A stretch of 64,000 bases of DNA from positions 333,224,302 through 333,288,301 of the forward strand of contig NC_081413.1 in assembly GCF_030272615.1 (NCBI RefSeq), written 5' to 3'. The DNA is from Cryptomeria japonica. Lineage: Eukaryota; Streptophyta; Pinopsida; Cupressales; Cupressaceae. The notes under the pieces were generated by a model. The model saw nothing but the letters and a program-made list of their open reading frames with translations, was not told the DNA's origin and ran no database searches. The position numbers and the translations under genes are program-made. Below are positions 45,044 to 56,152 of the stretch, piece by piece. Positions within the stretch are counted from its first letter, which is position 1; each line of letters begins with the position of its first letter.

Positions 45044-47884
45044 TTATGCAAAGGATTGGATCCAAGGGATGGAAGGATGGAAAATATGCATTGGATAATG
45101 GATAGGGTATTGGAAGAAGTGGGCTTCAGTGGATGGAAATGAAGGCAAGATTGACATTGGCACACACCTTGAGGGGTGATGGACTGATGGAGGGAAAATG
45201 TATTTTGGATATTGAGATTTTGACGAAGGAACAACTATGGATTTTGGGACATAAGGGCCCAAAATAGATGAAGAAGGTGGTGGAGAAATAGACTTGGAAG
45301 GTTTGGATGGAGGAATAGCAACTTTGGATGCCAAGTTGGATGTTTCTTTAGGCTTTTGTGCTTCAAGGAGCTGCTTAGGGATCCACATGGTTTTTGATTT
45401 TTCATGCTTTTGTGGTTCCTTGGAGTGCATTGCTTGCACAAGGGATTTAGGAACCCATATATATTTTGACTTTGCTTTATTTTGCTCAGTGGGCCTTTGT
45501 GGCCTTTTGGATATTTCTTTTTCTTTATAGATCATATTGTTCTTTGTTTTGACATGTCGATTATATTGGACATGTTGATCCTTGAATACATGTGGATTTC
45601 TAGACTTATGACTTTTATACTTGGCATCCAAATTGCTTGGAAGAGGAAAGGAATGCATGGATGGATAGGAATGAAATGGACTTATTTTGGATGGATGAAA
45701 GTTACTCAAGGATGTGAGCCTTTGCTGACCTTGCATAGAGGATGAAGGGATATAAGGAGCTAAGATGGATGGAAGGTATGATGGGGAAGGTGTATGTTTT
45801 GATTTTGATGGAGGGATACCAACATCTTGAGAGTGAGTTGTGTAGACATGACCCTTAAGATCTTCTTTGATATGGAGAGATTCTTGCTTATGGAGATCTA
45901 GTCCTTTGCCTTTATGAATATCTGGACTTGTAGGATACTCTTTTCTTTGGGAAGAAGACGCGAGTCCATTATGAGGTGGATATGATATGAGAGAAATAAT
46001 GAGATCTTGGAGTGGATCGGATTGCACCAAAGTGGAAGAACCCATTATGCATATCGAGGGTTCATGAACATCTTGCACTGACATGTTAGAATCATGAGGG
46101 GAATTAGGATCATAAGAGGGACTAGGATTGTGTAGTGGACATGGTTCAATGACAGGCTCTTCAAGAGATGGAATGGGAGAAATAATGGGATCATCAAAAG
46201 AAAAGAGATCTTGGAGTGGATATGCTAGATTAGGATGTGGAGATGGAGGAACAAGTGGATCTTGTGGAGGATCTGAAGGAATGATTTGATCTTGACAAGG
46301 AGGAAGATCATTGGAATCCTCTTTAAAGGTGCTTTGCTCTTGACTTTTAATGGGATCATCGGAAAGGATGGAAGGGATATCTTGATCTTTCTTAGGAAGT
46401 GGAATGCCAATGGGATTTGAAAGGACATTTTTTTCATGAAATGGAAGGGGATCATTTGGGATTGGATGGACTGGGATATCTTGATCTTGCTTGGGGAATG
46501 GAGTGTCAATAGGATTTTGGATAGGATGGACAAGAATAAGGGAATCATCATGAGTGTCTAGGAAGATGAGATCCTGGTTAACAATTGGATAGGATGATAA
46601 AGTTTCAGGATCTTGATCTTGATCTATTTTAACACGCATTTCTTTATGCTCTAAATTATCCTCTTGACATGGGGTTGGACTTTGGATATGCATGGAGGAT
46701 TTTGGTGAGGTATCAATGCTTTGGCACGAAGGGGATGCGCTTTGAACATTTGTGATGGATTCTGACAAGGAATCAATGCTTGAACATGAGGAAGAGGGAC
46801 TTCGAATGGGGTCCTCTAAAATAGGTAATGGCAATAAAGTGCATGGTGGCATTGGGTCTTGTATTTCTAAAACATGACAAGGATGTGCATCATGAATTGG
46901 ATTATCTTGGCAATCAATGATGGATAGCTCTTGGATAATTGCATCCTTGGGTGTATTGTTTGATGAGGACAATATGGAAGGTTCCTGCAAAACTTCTAGA
47001 GGTGTAGGGATAGATGCCACTGGAGAGTCAATTTGTTTGCGGGGGGATGAGACATTGCTAGACATAAGTGTATTATCTTGATCTTCTTCAAAGAACTCAC
47101 TTGGTAGTTTCCTTAAGAGCATTTCAATAAAGCCACCTTTCTTTCGAGGTTTTGACATAGTTGTATCTGGAATTTGAACTTGTTTGGCAAGAATTTGTTT
47201 CTGATCTAATGTCATGTTTTGATTTTGAACTAGATGTTGCTCAAATTGGTTTGACATGTCCAAAATTTGGCTTGGTGCATGTTGCAAGTTTTGTTTTTGA
47301 ATTTGTGATTGTGGTTGTTGACATTGATATTCCACCATTGGTTGAACTATTTGTTGACATTGTATAGTTGGTTGGACATATTGTTGAAATTGGACCATTG
47401 GTTGTATTGGTTGTATATGTTGAACAATTGGTTGAACCATTGGTTGTATTGGTTGAAAATCTGATTGATAGTAAACACCTTCTTGTTCTTGTTGTGGAGG
47501 CGCATAATGTTGAAATTGATGTTGTCTCCTTTCTTGAAATTGTTTCATCATCTCTATTTGGGAGAGGAGAGCTGGTATGTCTGATTGTTCAAGAAGAGAT
47601 GTTACATCAATTGGCTCAATATTTGGATTTTGACCTGGAAATTTTCGAAACATTTTGGACATTTGTGATCTATTCTTCTCAATGTTTTTCACTCTTTGTT
47701 CCAAAATCTCATTTTCTTGAGCGAGTTTCTCCTCTAGTTTTTATATTTGGACATTTGTTTCATCATAAAAAGTTTGATCAATGTTGCTTTGTTGTTGGGC
47801 TGGATAGAATTGTGATTGCATTGTCGGTTGATATGTCAAACTTTGTTGCATCATTGGTGCTTGGAACCTTGTTTCAATAGACAT
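45044..47884 (-). CDS. Long sense ORF of element G, unknown function, one internal stop
   Basis: From ATG 47884 (MSIETRFQAPMMQQ) the minus-strand frame runs about 946 codons to a stop at 45044, broken only by TAA at 47741-47743 (codon 48). The last 886 codons are uninterrupted. I do not recognise a family. Order: a Gln-rich start; a short charged helix (LEEKLAQENE, EQRVKNIEKN); MSKMFRKFPG; a Gln/Pro-rich part with repeated IQPMVQ words; a basic-hydrophobic SKPRKKGGFIEMLLRKLP; a long Ser/Pro/Asp-rich acidic middle; and a Lys/Pro-rich C-terminus with two copies of a K-x-[IM]-W-[VI]-P-K motif (about 45433-45470 and 45370-45392) and two of a SILxPY[IV]P motif. No zinc knuckle, protease or membrane segment is visible. 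Its place is that of a Gag-like protein, which is an inference. Confidence 0.6.
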
Positions 47885-49719
47885 GTCACTATGCAAATGC
47901 AATATTTTTGGAATTTTTTCAAGGATAATGTATGCTATGCAACTAAATGCAAACTATGATAAATGAGAATGCAATCTATGGCAACAGTGCAACCTATGTT
48001 TTTTGTTCTTTTTCAAGATTTTGACAAACTTTTTGGAATGCAAATCTAAAAGAGACCCTTAGGAAATTGAAATGATGTCTAGACCTCAAAGGACAAAAGG
48101 ACCAAGTGACAAAAGGACCAAGTGACAAAAGGACAAAATGACAATGTCTCCCCTATATGCTTGGATACTAAGCTAGGTTTGACCAAATGACAATAATGAC
48201 AAAAATAGAAAAGGATTTGATAAGGTCTAGATTTCCTAACAATGACTTAGGGTTTATCAAAGATTTGGATTACTCAAGTATGACAAAACTTAGTTTTGGC
48301 ACTATATGCTAAGGGACAATTACTATGCAAATGACCTTAATATGATATGATAATAACCTAAGCTTAATGAAGAGACCTAGGGTATGCAAAGTATGACAAT
48401 GGTATGACTTTAATGCAAGAGGACATATGCAAATGGATGACCCTTATTGATATGCAAAGGAGTATGACTTAGGTGAAACCTAACCTTGGTACTTGACAAT
48501 GAACATTGCAAAATGCAACCTAGGATGAACCTAAATGTAAGTGACATGAATGTTAAGACAAGATTTTGAACAATGTTTGATAACCATGTTTGAAGGTGTA
48601 TTGAACTTTGTTGAATGAAATGTTCTTGTGTTTAACCTTGTTTTGAATCAATTTGCCTTGTTTTTCTGAAATGAGATGCAATTCAACTTTTGACAAGCAA
48701 AGAATACAAGATATTTCAACTTAGACTCAAGACAATCATGCTCATTCCCACATTTCTTATGGTAGGCAAGGACATTAGGTACTTGAGAGGTAGACTTGTT
48801 ATGGGATTCAAGGAGAATACATAGATGCTTGACCCCATGGTCTCCCCTCCATGGCACTCACTTCTCAGGGCAGCCAAGCATCAGTCCCCATGGAAATCTC
48901 CCCATGGTGAACTTAGTATCTCTTCCAAGTATCCGAACTTGTCCTTTGGCCTCTAAAAACAAGATTTTTAGTAAGGATTTCTATTAAGCGTTACTCCTTG
49001 ATGTCACGCAAGTGTGATTGAGACATTAAGCCCATCAAGATACCAAACAAATGTAGTCGCGCAAGCATGATTTAGACCAAGAGGCCCTACTTAGATGTTG
49101 ATATGAGAAAGAGTTCAAGGGTCATCACTTCCCAAGTAACTGCAATTCCCACGTAACGCTTCCTTCAAAGCTTTCGCTCATCAGGTATTTGTTTATAGTG
49201 AGTTATAATGCCAAGGTATTCTAGCCATACTCACTTCGGGTCATTCCCTTCTCACGATTATCACTTGCTTGCAAAAGCAAAGTGGTTGGGAAGGCATGCC
49301 CTGTAAAGGTGACACACAATCAAAAAATGAGCATGGTATCGAAGATCTGGATTTCTGATCACCCTAAAAGGATGAGAGCATACTCTCCTACTCCAATGCC
49401 ACACTCAACAATCAAAGAAAAAACATGTTCATTCCAATGTATTAGAAATCACTAGGTTCCTAAAACATTAATAACAAACACCAAGTTTAGTTGTTTCTCC
49501 AAGGCAACCTGCAAAACCCAAGTTAGAAGTTTGATTTGTTGTCTTTGACTATTGATTCTGCATAACACATGTTAGTAGTTTGATTTATTGTCTTTGCCAT
49601 GCGTATGCCAAGATTCTGCACAGATAATTAGTACCAAAATATAAAGCACAGAAAATAGAATGCAAAAACTAAACAAATTTCAAGTAAAACACTGCATTTT
49701 TACCCCTGTTCTGGACTTT
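47885..49719 (-). other. Element G 5' leader region
   Basis: About 1.8 kb between the PBS-proximal array and the long sense frame. It holds no recognisable gene; the short minus-strand frames 48648-48857 and 49669-49884 lack family features. Notable content is a 16-bp triplet repeat at 48092-48139. Confidence 0.5.
48092..48139. repeat. Three tandem units of 16 bp
   Basis: GACAAAAGGACCAAGT twice, then GACAAAAGGACAAAAT, in the leader of element G. Confidence 0.88.
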
Positions 49720-49832
49720 ACACAGGTGCAGAACCCATGAAACAGGCACATAACTAATAACACAAGTGTAGAATGTCTTCAACATAGGTGTAGAATGCTC
49801 AGCACAGGCGCAGGTTGCTTCACACAGGCGCA
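49720..49832. repeat. 20-bp motif array, 5' leader of G
   Basis: Six ACACAGGCGCA-type words (49720, 49740, 49760, 49781, 49802, 49822) spaced 20-21 bases, all in one orientation, about 105 bases from the PBS. The same motif forms the array at 40688-40797. Confidence 0.78.
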
Positions 49833-49935
49833 TAAGTCTCCAGAAAACCCTGCACGACCCTGTTTTTGGGTTTTTGGCCTGCAAATCAACTTGAAAGCAC
49901 TCAAAAACACCATAAAGAGGTTAGATGGTTAGTGT

Positions 49936-49953
49936 TCACGTTGGGTTCACCAA
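49936..49953 (-). other. Candidate primer binding site of element G
   Basis: In sense TGGTGAACCCAACGTGAA begins four bases after the LTR end. TGG at the start fits the CCA end of a tRNA, but it is not the initiator-Met type used by the other elements here. The matching tRNA is not identified. Confidence 0.6.
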
Positions 49954-49957
49954 TTAA

Positions 49958-51337
49958 TGTAGCTAGGAAATCAGAAAATCATCACAAAGCATATCAACAC
50001 TAATCATAGCCCAATCACGAAAGCAAAACTGCAATGATCTATCCTAAACAACACTCAATAGAGACATGAAATAAAAAAACATTCAAAACTAGAAATTAAG
50101 CAAACCAAAGGTATGATTTGAATGCTCCTTCATGCGGCTCCATTGTTCTTCTTTCCTCTTCAAATGGTTTGGTTGTGGATCTCACCTACAAGTGCACACA
50201 CATAATTGAAAGCAAGTAGACAAGATTATTGATCAAGAGTACTAGAAATTCGATAGTCTGATTACCAATTAGCTTTGATTGATGAAGATCATCCAATTTA
50301 TAGAAGAATTGGAGAGACGACAAGATTAGCATGATTCAATTCAAATGAAAATTGCAAATCAATTATGTCAATTATGACAAATTTATGACAAATTATGCAC
50401 CTTCTATGCAAAATTTGTTGATTGATGATTTATGACAAATTATGATAACTTCTATGTCAAAATTGATTGATTGTCAATTATGACAAATTTATGACAAATT
50501 GTCATGTCATTTCCATGAATTTAGGAGAGAAATAGGAGGAATTTGAAATTAGGATTTAGAAAATTAGGAAATTAGAGAATTAAGAATTTAGGAATTAAGA
50601 AATTGATAGCAATTAGAAATTAGGTAAATTAATTAATAATTTGTCATTTATTAATTAATTCACAAAGAGGAATAATTAGCCAATTAAATGAACATTTAAT
50701 TTCAATGAGAAGACTTACGATAAATAAACAATTTAGTAATCCTAAAGGAAGAAATGACACACAAGGTTAAATGATGAAATCATGAAACCATAGAAGATGA
50801 ATTAGCAATGCGAGAATGACAATTAGGTCTTGACAAAGGATAATTGATATCGATTCGATTTGATTTTGGATTGATAAATGACCAATGTGATAAATGATTT
50901 GATTGATAAAATGTGCCAATTGACGAGGAACAATGACTAATTGATCCAAATTGACATAATTGAGACAGACAACGATCGATGATAAATTTATCGGAAGATG
51001 ACAAAATTGACAAGAGGAGAAGGATTGATGACAAAATAGATTGCAAGATGACAGGATTGAAAATGACCACGATTGATGACAAATCGATCGCAAAATGACA
51101 AGATCGAACATGACAATGACCGATGACAAATCGATCGTTAATCGACAAGATTGAAGGATTGATAATAAATCGACAAGATTGATAAGAGGACAACGATCGA
51201 TGACAAATCGATTGCAAGATTGACAGGAGGACAAAACCCTAATTAGGATTGACGATGTCCAAAATAATGACAAATGAGCATGCACATTGATGCAATAAGA
51301 TAGAATCGATTAAAATCATGACTGGATAGTGTTGTTG
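49958..51337 (-). repeat. Element G 5' LTR, truncated
   Basis: Matches 38589-39968 with about 20 differences in 1.38 kb by eye. Most differences are C/T or G/A. It stops after GTGTTGTTG; the 184 bases that would complete U3 are missing. Confidence 0.88.
50969..51232. repeat. About five tandem units of 48 bp in G 5' LTR
   Basis: Same array as in the 3' LTR at 39600-39863, with a handful of point differences and no change in unit number. Confidence 0.72.
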
Positions 51338-52208
51338 TGAACCAATAACACATAACATGGTCCAATCTAGGAGATAGAGGGGACCAAAAAACATCACAAC
51401 ACATCCTCTTAAAATGATTCTGATGAACCATACACGATAAAAAAATCCCCCAATGTCAACACCAAATAAAAAATGTAGATAAAAAAGTACATTAATTAGT
51501 CGACCCAAAAATATCCTCCAATGCAAAATGCACAATGTGGATCTACACACACTATGATGAGATCCATATCAACATCCAAACTCAACCTTTAATGCATATC
51601 CTAATCAAAAGAGCATGATCCAAATAAGATACACCACCTTGAGCTGTCAGCTAAAGACCAAAATAACTGACAACACTAAACATGGAGCAACATAACTTCT
51701 CATGCCAATAAAACCAACACCAAAAAAATAAACTGGAACAATACACAAACGAAATGAACATGTCCTCCAAGTTACAACACTTAAATCCACACATTAGAGA
51801 ACTATCAAGCATTATCCAAACAAATTTTGATAGATAGCTTCATTGTCAAAAACAACAACAACCAATTCTACCATCCAAGTAACAAAGGACCTAAAAACCT
51901 GATAGTGTAATATACACAAATCATAAACATAATGCCCAAAAACACAATCCATAATATTCACAAACTAGAGGAATGCAAAGAATTATTCCACTAAGACATT
52001 AAATACTATTTCCTACATATAATAATTGTTTCCTACATATTAAAACTTCCACTACACCAGCCTTCTGGAAAAACCTCATAACATCTCTACCAGACCACTT
52101 AACAACATATTAACACTCTCTCACAGGACCATATACAACACATAGTGACATCAATGACAACACTAGATAGGTTGACATCAATGACAACACAACTCAAGTT
52201 TCCAATAG
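51338..52208 (-). repeat. Probable Copia LTR fragment
   Basis: No coding content. Near its right end it has the words TGACATCAATGACAACAC (52150) and TTGACATCAATGACAAC (52172), which occur at the U3 end of Copia LTRs A, E and L. Its left start could be TGTTGTGAACC overlapping the G junction. No partner LTR or PBS was found. Confidence 0.4.
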
Positions 52209-52568
52209 TAAGACCCCTCCAATGACACTAAGAATAATTTAAAGCCACATGACCAGTAGTGAAGCGATGATAATATTGAAACTGGATGCCCTCATAATCC
52301 AAAGGTTGAGACAAAGTTCAATCCCCGATCATAAGAACCATGTTCCCATGAAAAGGCATGGAAATCTCAACATCCACCAAAATATGATCACAGGTAGAGC
52401 ATCTCATGTGGGAAGTAGACTCATCTACCTTCAGGAACTAATAAATTAAATTACAAATGGCTTCATAACAAGACACCTCCCAAAATTGGAGGGGAAGATT
52501 AGGAAGACATACCCACATTAGATGCATAGAAAGTGGTTCAAAAAGGGTGTTCAATTTATAGTCTAAGG

Positions 52569-52622
<54 letters not shown>

Positions 52623-52830
52623 TTTTCTCTCCTAGCCCACAATTGACCCAAAATCAAGTTATTGTCCTCCAAAGATGCAAAAGAAGTTGTGAAGAAGCCT
52701 TTAGCACAAGGGTAATTACAATCTTACAAATCTGAGGGGCCACCAAGAACCCAAACCTCAATCTTGAAGTTCCAACGGAGAAGGCTAAAGACTAGAGAAT
52801 TTGGAAACTAAATCCTTACAAAGTTATAAT
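52209..52830 (-). pseudogene. LINE ORF1 remnant (DUF4283 and zinc-knuckle type)
   Basis: On the minus strand the pieces read GFFTTSFASLEDNNLILG (about 52690), HLMWVCLPNLPLQFWEVSCY (about 52510) and SHMRCSTCDHILVDVEISMP (about 52390). QPLDYEGIQFQYYHRF and TGHVALNYS (about 52260) follow. This order matches the DUF4283 domain followed by a CCHC knuckle in ORF1 of plant LINE elements, an RNA-binding protein. Cysteines of the knuckle are mostly lost (YYH for CRRC). A (GA)24 tract interrupts the domain and there are several stops. The reverse transcriptase part is not present nearby. Confidence 0.68.
52572..52619. repeat. (GA)24 microsatellite
   Basis: 48 bases of perfect GA repeat inside the LINE ORF1 remnant. 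Confidence 0.97.
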
Positions 52831-53559
52831 TCCTCATTTTCCAACATAACCTAACCAGAAATCACCACAGGATAGCTTGGTACAAGGAAGAGGCCTATAA
52901 ATCCTATAGGGAGGAGAAACAACACCAAACTCAATCACTTGGGAAAAAATACAAGAAACCCAACCCGAAGACACAAGACCAGAAGCCCCCATAGCCCTAA
53001 CCCAAGAAGGATGAATACTAGTAGAGATAGGCACAAAGGAATTCAAAACTTGCAATGGAAAAAGGGGGTGTTCGACACACCAACCTTTAGGGGAGAGCCA
53101 AAAAAACCATTGAGAGTTGAAGAAGGGGGACATGATAGAACCAAGGATGGAGACCCCAACACACTTGAAGATGCAAGCTAAAAAGGTAGAATACATAACA
53201 ACAAATAGAGGGTGTGAACAAGAGGGCTCAACCCTAACAAAAGGTAAACAAATTGCAAAATTAGTGACCCCTAAGGGAGATCCCAACAACAACCTACTAG
53301 CACCCAACGAAGTGCAAAAAGAGCCCCCAATGATCTAAGAGCTAAAGAACCAATAGACCCAAGCAAAACATAGAGCACAGATGATAGAGACCCATCAAGC
53401 TTGACTACAGCTAGATGCAACAAGATTCATTACAAAAACCATTCCTTGGCCACTTGCAATAATGATTTGGGTCTTATGCCATATTTTTTATGCATGTGTT
53501 TCCAAGGTTATGAAAAATATATTTGCATCATCTTCATAAAAAAATTAAATTTATATAAA
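52831..53559 (-). other. Probable LINE 5' region and unassigned sequence
   Basis: It lies upstream of the LINE ORF1 remnant in its sense. A 157-codon minus-strand frame (52834-53307) is hydrophobic and Ser-rich and shows no domain; I do not call it a gene. Confidence 0.4.
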
Positions 53560-53950
53560 CCATTTTTCTTATTATCCTTCTCTTTACACTCTTTATGGAA
53601 GTTATTGGGACTTCCATAATTCAAACAATTACTCTTGGTCTTCCTGAGAGATTTGAATCTCCTATAGGATTTGGATCTTAATTATTTTCTCTATTTTCCT
53701 CCATCTTTCCTTTCTCTTTGATCTTCCATGAACTAATTTGGCCCTCATAAATATTTTCTAATCATTTGTTTACATATCCTTCGAAATTAATGGTGTTCAT
53801 TACCTTGTACATCTTGAACTTAGAGGCAATATTCTCAATGGCCATGATAAGGTGATCTCACGAGTTTGGAAAATAACAAAGGAGTTTCATGCAATAATCC
53901 TCCATTTTTACTTCAAAAAGTATAATTAATTCATGTGTAATGTCCCAAAT
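53560..53950 (-). pseudogene. Copia gag fragment (UBN2 C-terminus and zinc knuckle)
   Basis: On the minus strand: LLCYFPNS then a stop where relatives have W, DHLIMAIENIASKFKMYKV, a basic region, and CLNYGSPNNFHKEC-like remains of a CCHC knuckle near 53600, with the first Cys followed by a stop in one frame. The same motifs occur in element I (LLCSFLDLWVSLVMAIGS), so it comes from a related Copia lineage. No protease or LTR belongs to it here. Confidence 0.62.
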
Positions 53951-55134
53951 TAGATTTTTCAATGATAATAGTATATTTGAAAAAAAATAAAAAAAATTCA
54001 CTAGTCAACACCTAAACTTACACAAATTGAAACAAAAAGGCATGTGACTTTGTATTGATGTAATTATGATTTTTATAGCATAATGAATTGATGTAATTTT
54101 AATGTCATAAATTGCACCCCATGCAATTCCACATCACATAAGTGCCTTTTCTTTAAGATGCTTGAAATTATTCATCGCCTATTTTTCCTTTTACCCACAT
54201 GGATTGGAATCTAGTGCACCGCAGAGATGTCTATGTGTTGCACTAGCGCACTGCATATATGTCAGTCCGCAAGTGCCCATTTGAGTGTTACATCTACACC
54301 TAGAAGAGTTTGTAATGCCTCTCTTTGTGGCCACCAATGTCAGGGTTCTTCCTGGGGTCTATATCTCATGCATTTGGGATGGTTTTTGGACTTCTTGATC
54401 ACTTGGGAAATCTCTTGAGCTCTTGGTACGGTTTCTATATCATTCTTATAGGTGTTTTGAGCATTGAATAGTATCCATTTTCATAGCTTCAAGGAGTTTT
54501 GGGTGCTTGATTCATTCCTTCAAGAGTCAACTTCTTGGGTGTTGGAGAGAAAGAAGTTCTCTCCCTCTTCTTATTCACATTTTATTGCATTGTGTTCATT
54601 ATCTTCTATTTAGTGTATCCATTGTTGTATATATCTATTTCTATCTCTATTTGTTTTCTTCCAATCATGGCTATCATCTTGGCTGTCTACGAAGGTGAAA
54701 AACTAAAAAGAGGGTCTGACTGAGGTAGGCCTCTATACACAGCCCTAACATTTTTCCCTTTTTTCTTGTGTGTAGGTTTGTGATTGAGAGAAGGAGTTCA
54801 CCTTGCGAGAGGCTTCAATCATGGACCAATTGTAATTTTCCTTCACCCACTTTCATCTTCTTTTAACTATTTTTATTATGTAATTTCTATTTTACTTATC
54901 ATAGCATTTTTATATTAGTCATATTGTCATGTCCATGTCCACTATACAGTCTTTATACTCTATTCATACATGATGTTAGTGCACCAAACTGATATCCCAG
55001 TTCTACACATTCATCTCAAAGACAGAGACTTAGCAAAGTCATCTAGTTCTATCTATGGTCTGTTTTCCTAATTTTGTATTTTGCATCACTTGTCTCAACT
55101 TTAGTGCTAGTTTAAGAGGTAGAGTGAAGGTTGG
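53951..55134. other. Unassigned region, possible old LTR
   Basis: TGTAATGTCCCAAATTAG at 53936 resembles the start of some plant Gypsy LTRs, but no second copy or PBS was found. The rest is AT-rich with poly-T tracts and no protein similarity. The short plus-strand frames 54227-54723 look accidental. Confidence 0.35.
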
Positions 55135-56025
55135 TGTTGGAAAAATGGTGTCTCAACCTTGCATTTACATAGGTTACCATTTATAGTAAGTTTTTGTTTG
55201 AGCATGAAATGGTGCAAAATTCTCCCCAAAGCTTCTGGTTGGCTAGATAAGCATGTCGACAAATTTTCATCGCAAAATCATAGCTAGTTTTGAAAATATT
55301 AAAGTTTCCATCTTTGGATGATGCATTGAAAGATTTAAATTTATAAATGAGTACTTTAGACCCTCCAAAACTATTTCAAAAGTGGGTGTAACCAACATAA
55401 TAGGCTACAAGGTGATAGAACACTTCACGAGCTTTCCGATGCTTCAAACGGTTCATCAATCGGATACACAGTTTACAAGTTTTGGCCTCCAAAAGTTTGC
55501 ACTCCTGAAATAGGAAATATAAATTGCATCAGATAGATAAATGAGTAGTAAATTGGAGAAACATGTGTTGATGTGTATTTCACATGTCATAGGGCATCTA
55601 CAATGGAGATAAGGTTGGCTCTACTTTATTGGGTGGTTTTAGCCCATGGTTTTGTAATATCGTTTGTCGGTTTCTTGTATTGTATCTCCTATATATGAGG
55701 TTTGTGAGATAGAGGTTATGTGTAAGTGTCTTATGGCTACTGAGTTACCTCTTAGTCTCTATTTAGTGGTACTCCTGTGAAGAGCTTTCTCTGCAAGTAT
55801 ATTGTAATTTGTTAGTGATTGTTGAATAATGTATTGAGCTGCTTTTGAAGTGTGGGCTTTTCTCCCAAAATGGTTTTCCCCATGTAAATAATTGTGTTAT
55901 GGTATGCATGTTATTATGTCTATTTCTATTAACTTTTTGTAACTGTTGTAATAATCTATAAAAGTTTTTGCATTACCTTCCTCTCAAGATTATCATAGGA
56001 AGTCGTTCTGCTACTTAACTTCCTT
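55135..56025 (+). repeat. Element I probable 5' LTR
   Basis: Inferred from the PBS just downstream. The start TGTTGGAAAAATGG at 55135 is the best TG candidate. A TATA-like TATATATG (55689-55696) is present. With no 3' LTR to compare, both ends are uncertain. Confidence 0.5.
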
Positions 56026-56030
56026 AAAAG

Positions 56031-56042
56031 TGGTATCAGAGC
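56031..56042 (+). other. Element I primer binding site
   Basis: TGGTATCAGAGC, exact match to the tRNA-iMet-type PBS. Confidence 0.9.
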
Positions 56043-56152
56043 TTGATCAACTTTGGTTTCAGTTGTGGGTTGTTGGGTTTTTTGAACGAATCCAGATTTG
56101 AGTGGAAGCTTGTGTAGAAGATACTTTTTTATGTTGTTGTAGGAATTTTTAG

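Larger units (their letters stand above)
38589..51337 (-). mobile_element. Element G: large non-autonomous LTR retrotransposon with antisense PMD gene
   Basis: Direct repeats of nearly identical sequence (38589-40152 and 49958-51337) bound a 9.8-kb internal region. TGTAG/CTACA ends, a PPT abutting the left copy and a candidate PBS beside the right copy give minus-strand sense. The internal region has a sense frame of about 946 codons (45044-47884) and an antisense PMD frame (40973-42814), with no recognisable protease, RT, RNase H or integrase. It therefore looks like a large retrotransposon derivative (LARD/TR-GAG-like) moved by a partner element. The target is the RT gene of Copia E, left flank ATACCTTG. 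The right LTR lacks its last 184 bases, so no TSD can be checked. Confidence 0.82.

Noticed and set aside
47161-47880. Hydrophobic plus-strand frames of 68 and 170 codons that look like membrane proteins
   Set aside because: They are the complement of the Gln/Pro-rich part of the long sense ORF, where CAA/CAG repeats read as Leu/Val on the other strand.
52834-53307. 157-codon minus-strand frame
   Set aside because: Hydrophobic, no family motif, and it lies upstream of a LINE ORF1 remnant; likely accidental.
54227-54723. Three short plus-strand frames
   Set aside because: Overlapping frames in T-rich sequence with no motif and no supporting context.
53936-55134. A full Gypsy LTR from TGTAATGTCCC to about 55130
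   Set aside because: Only the start is suggestive. There is no matching end, PBS, PPT or second copy, so it is kept as unassigned.
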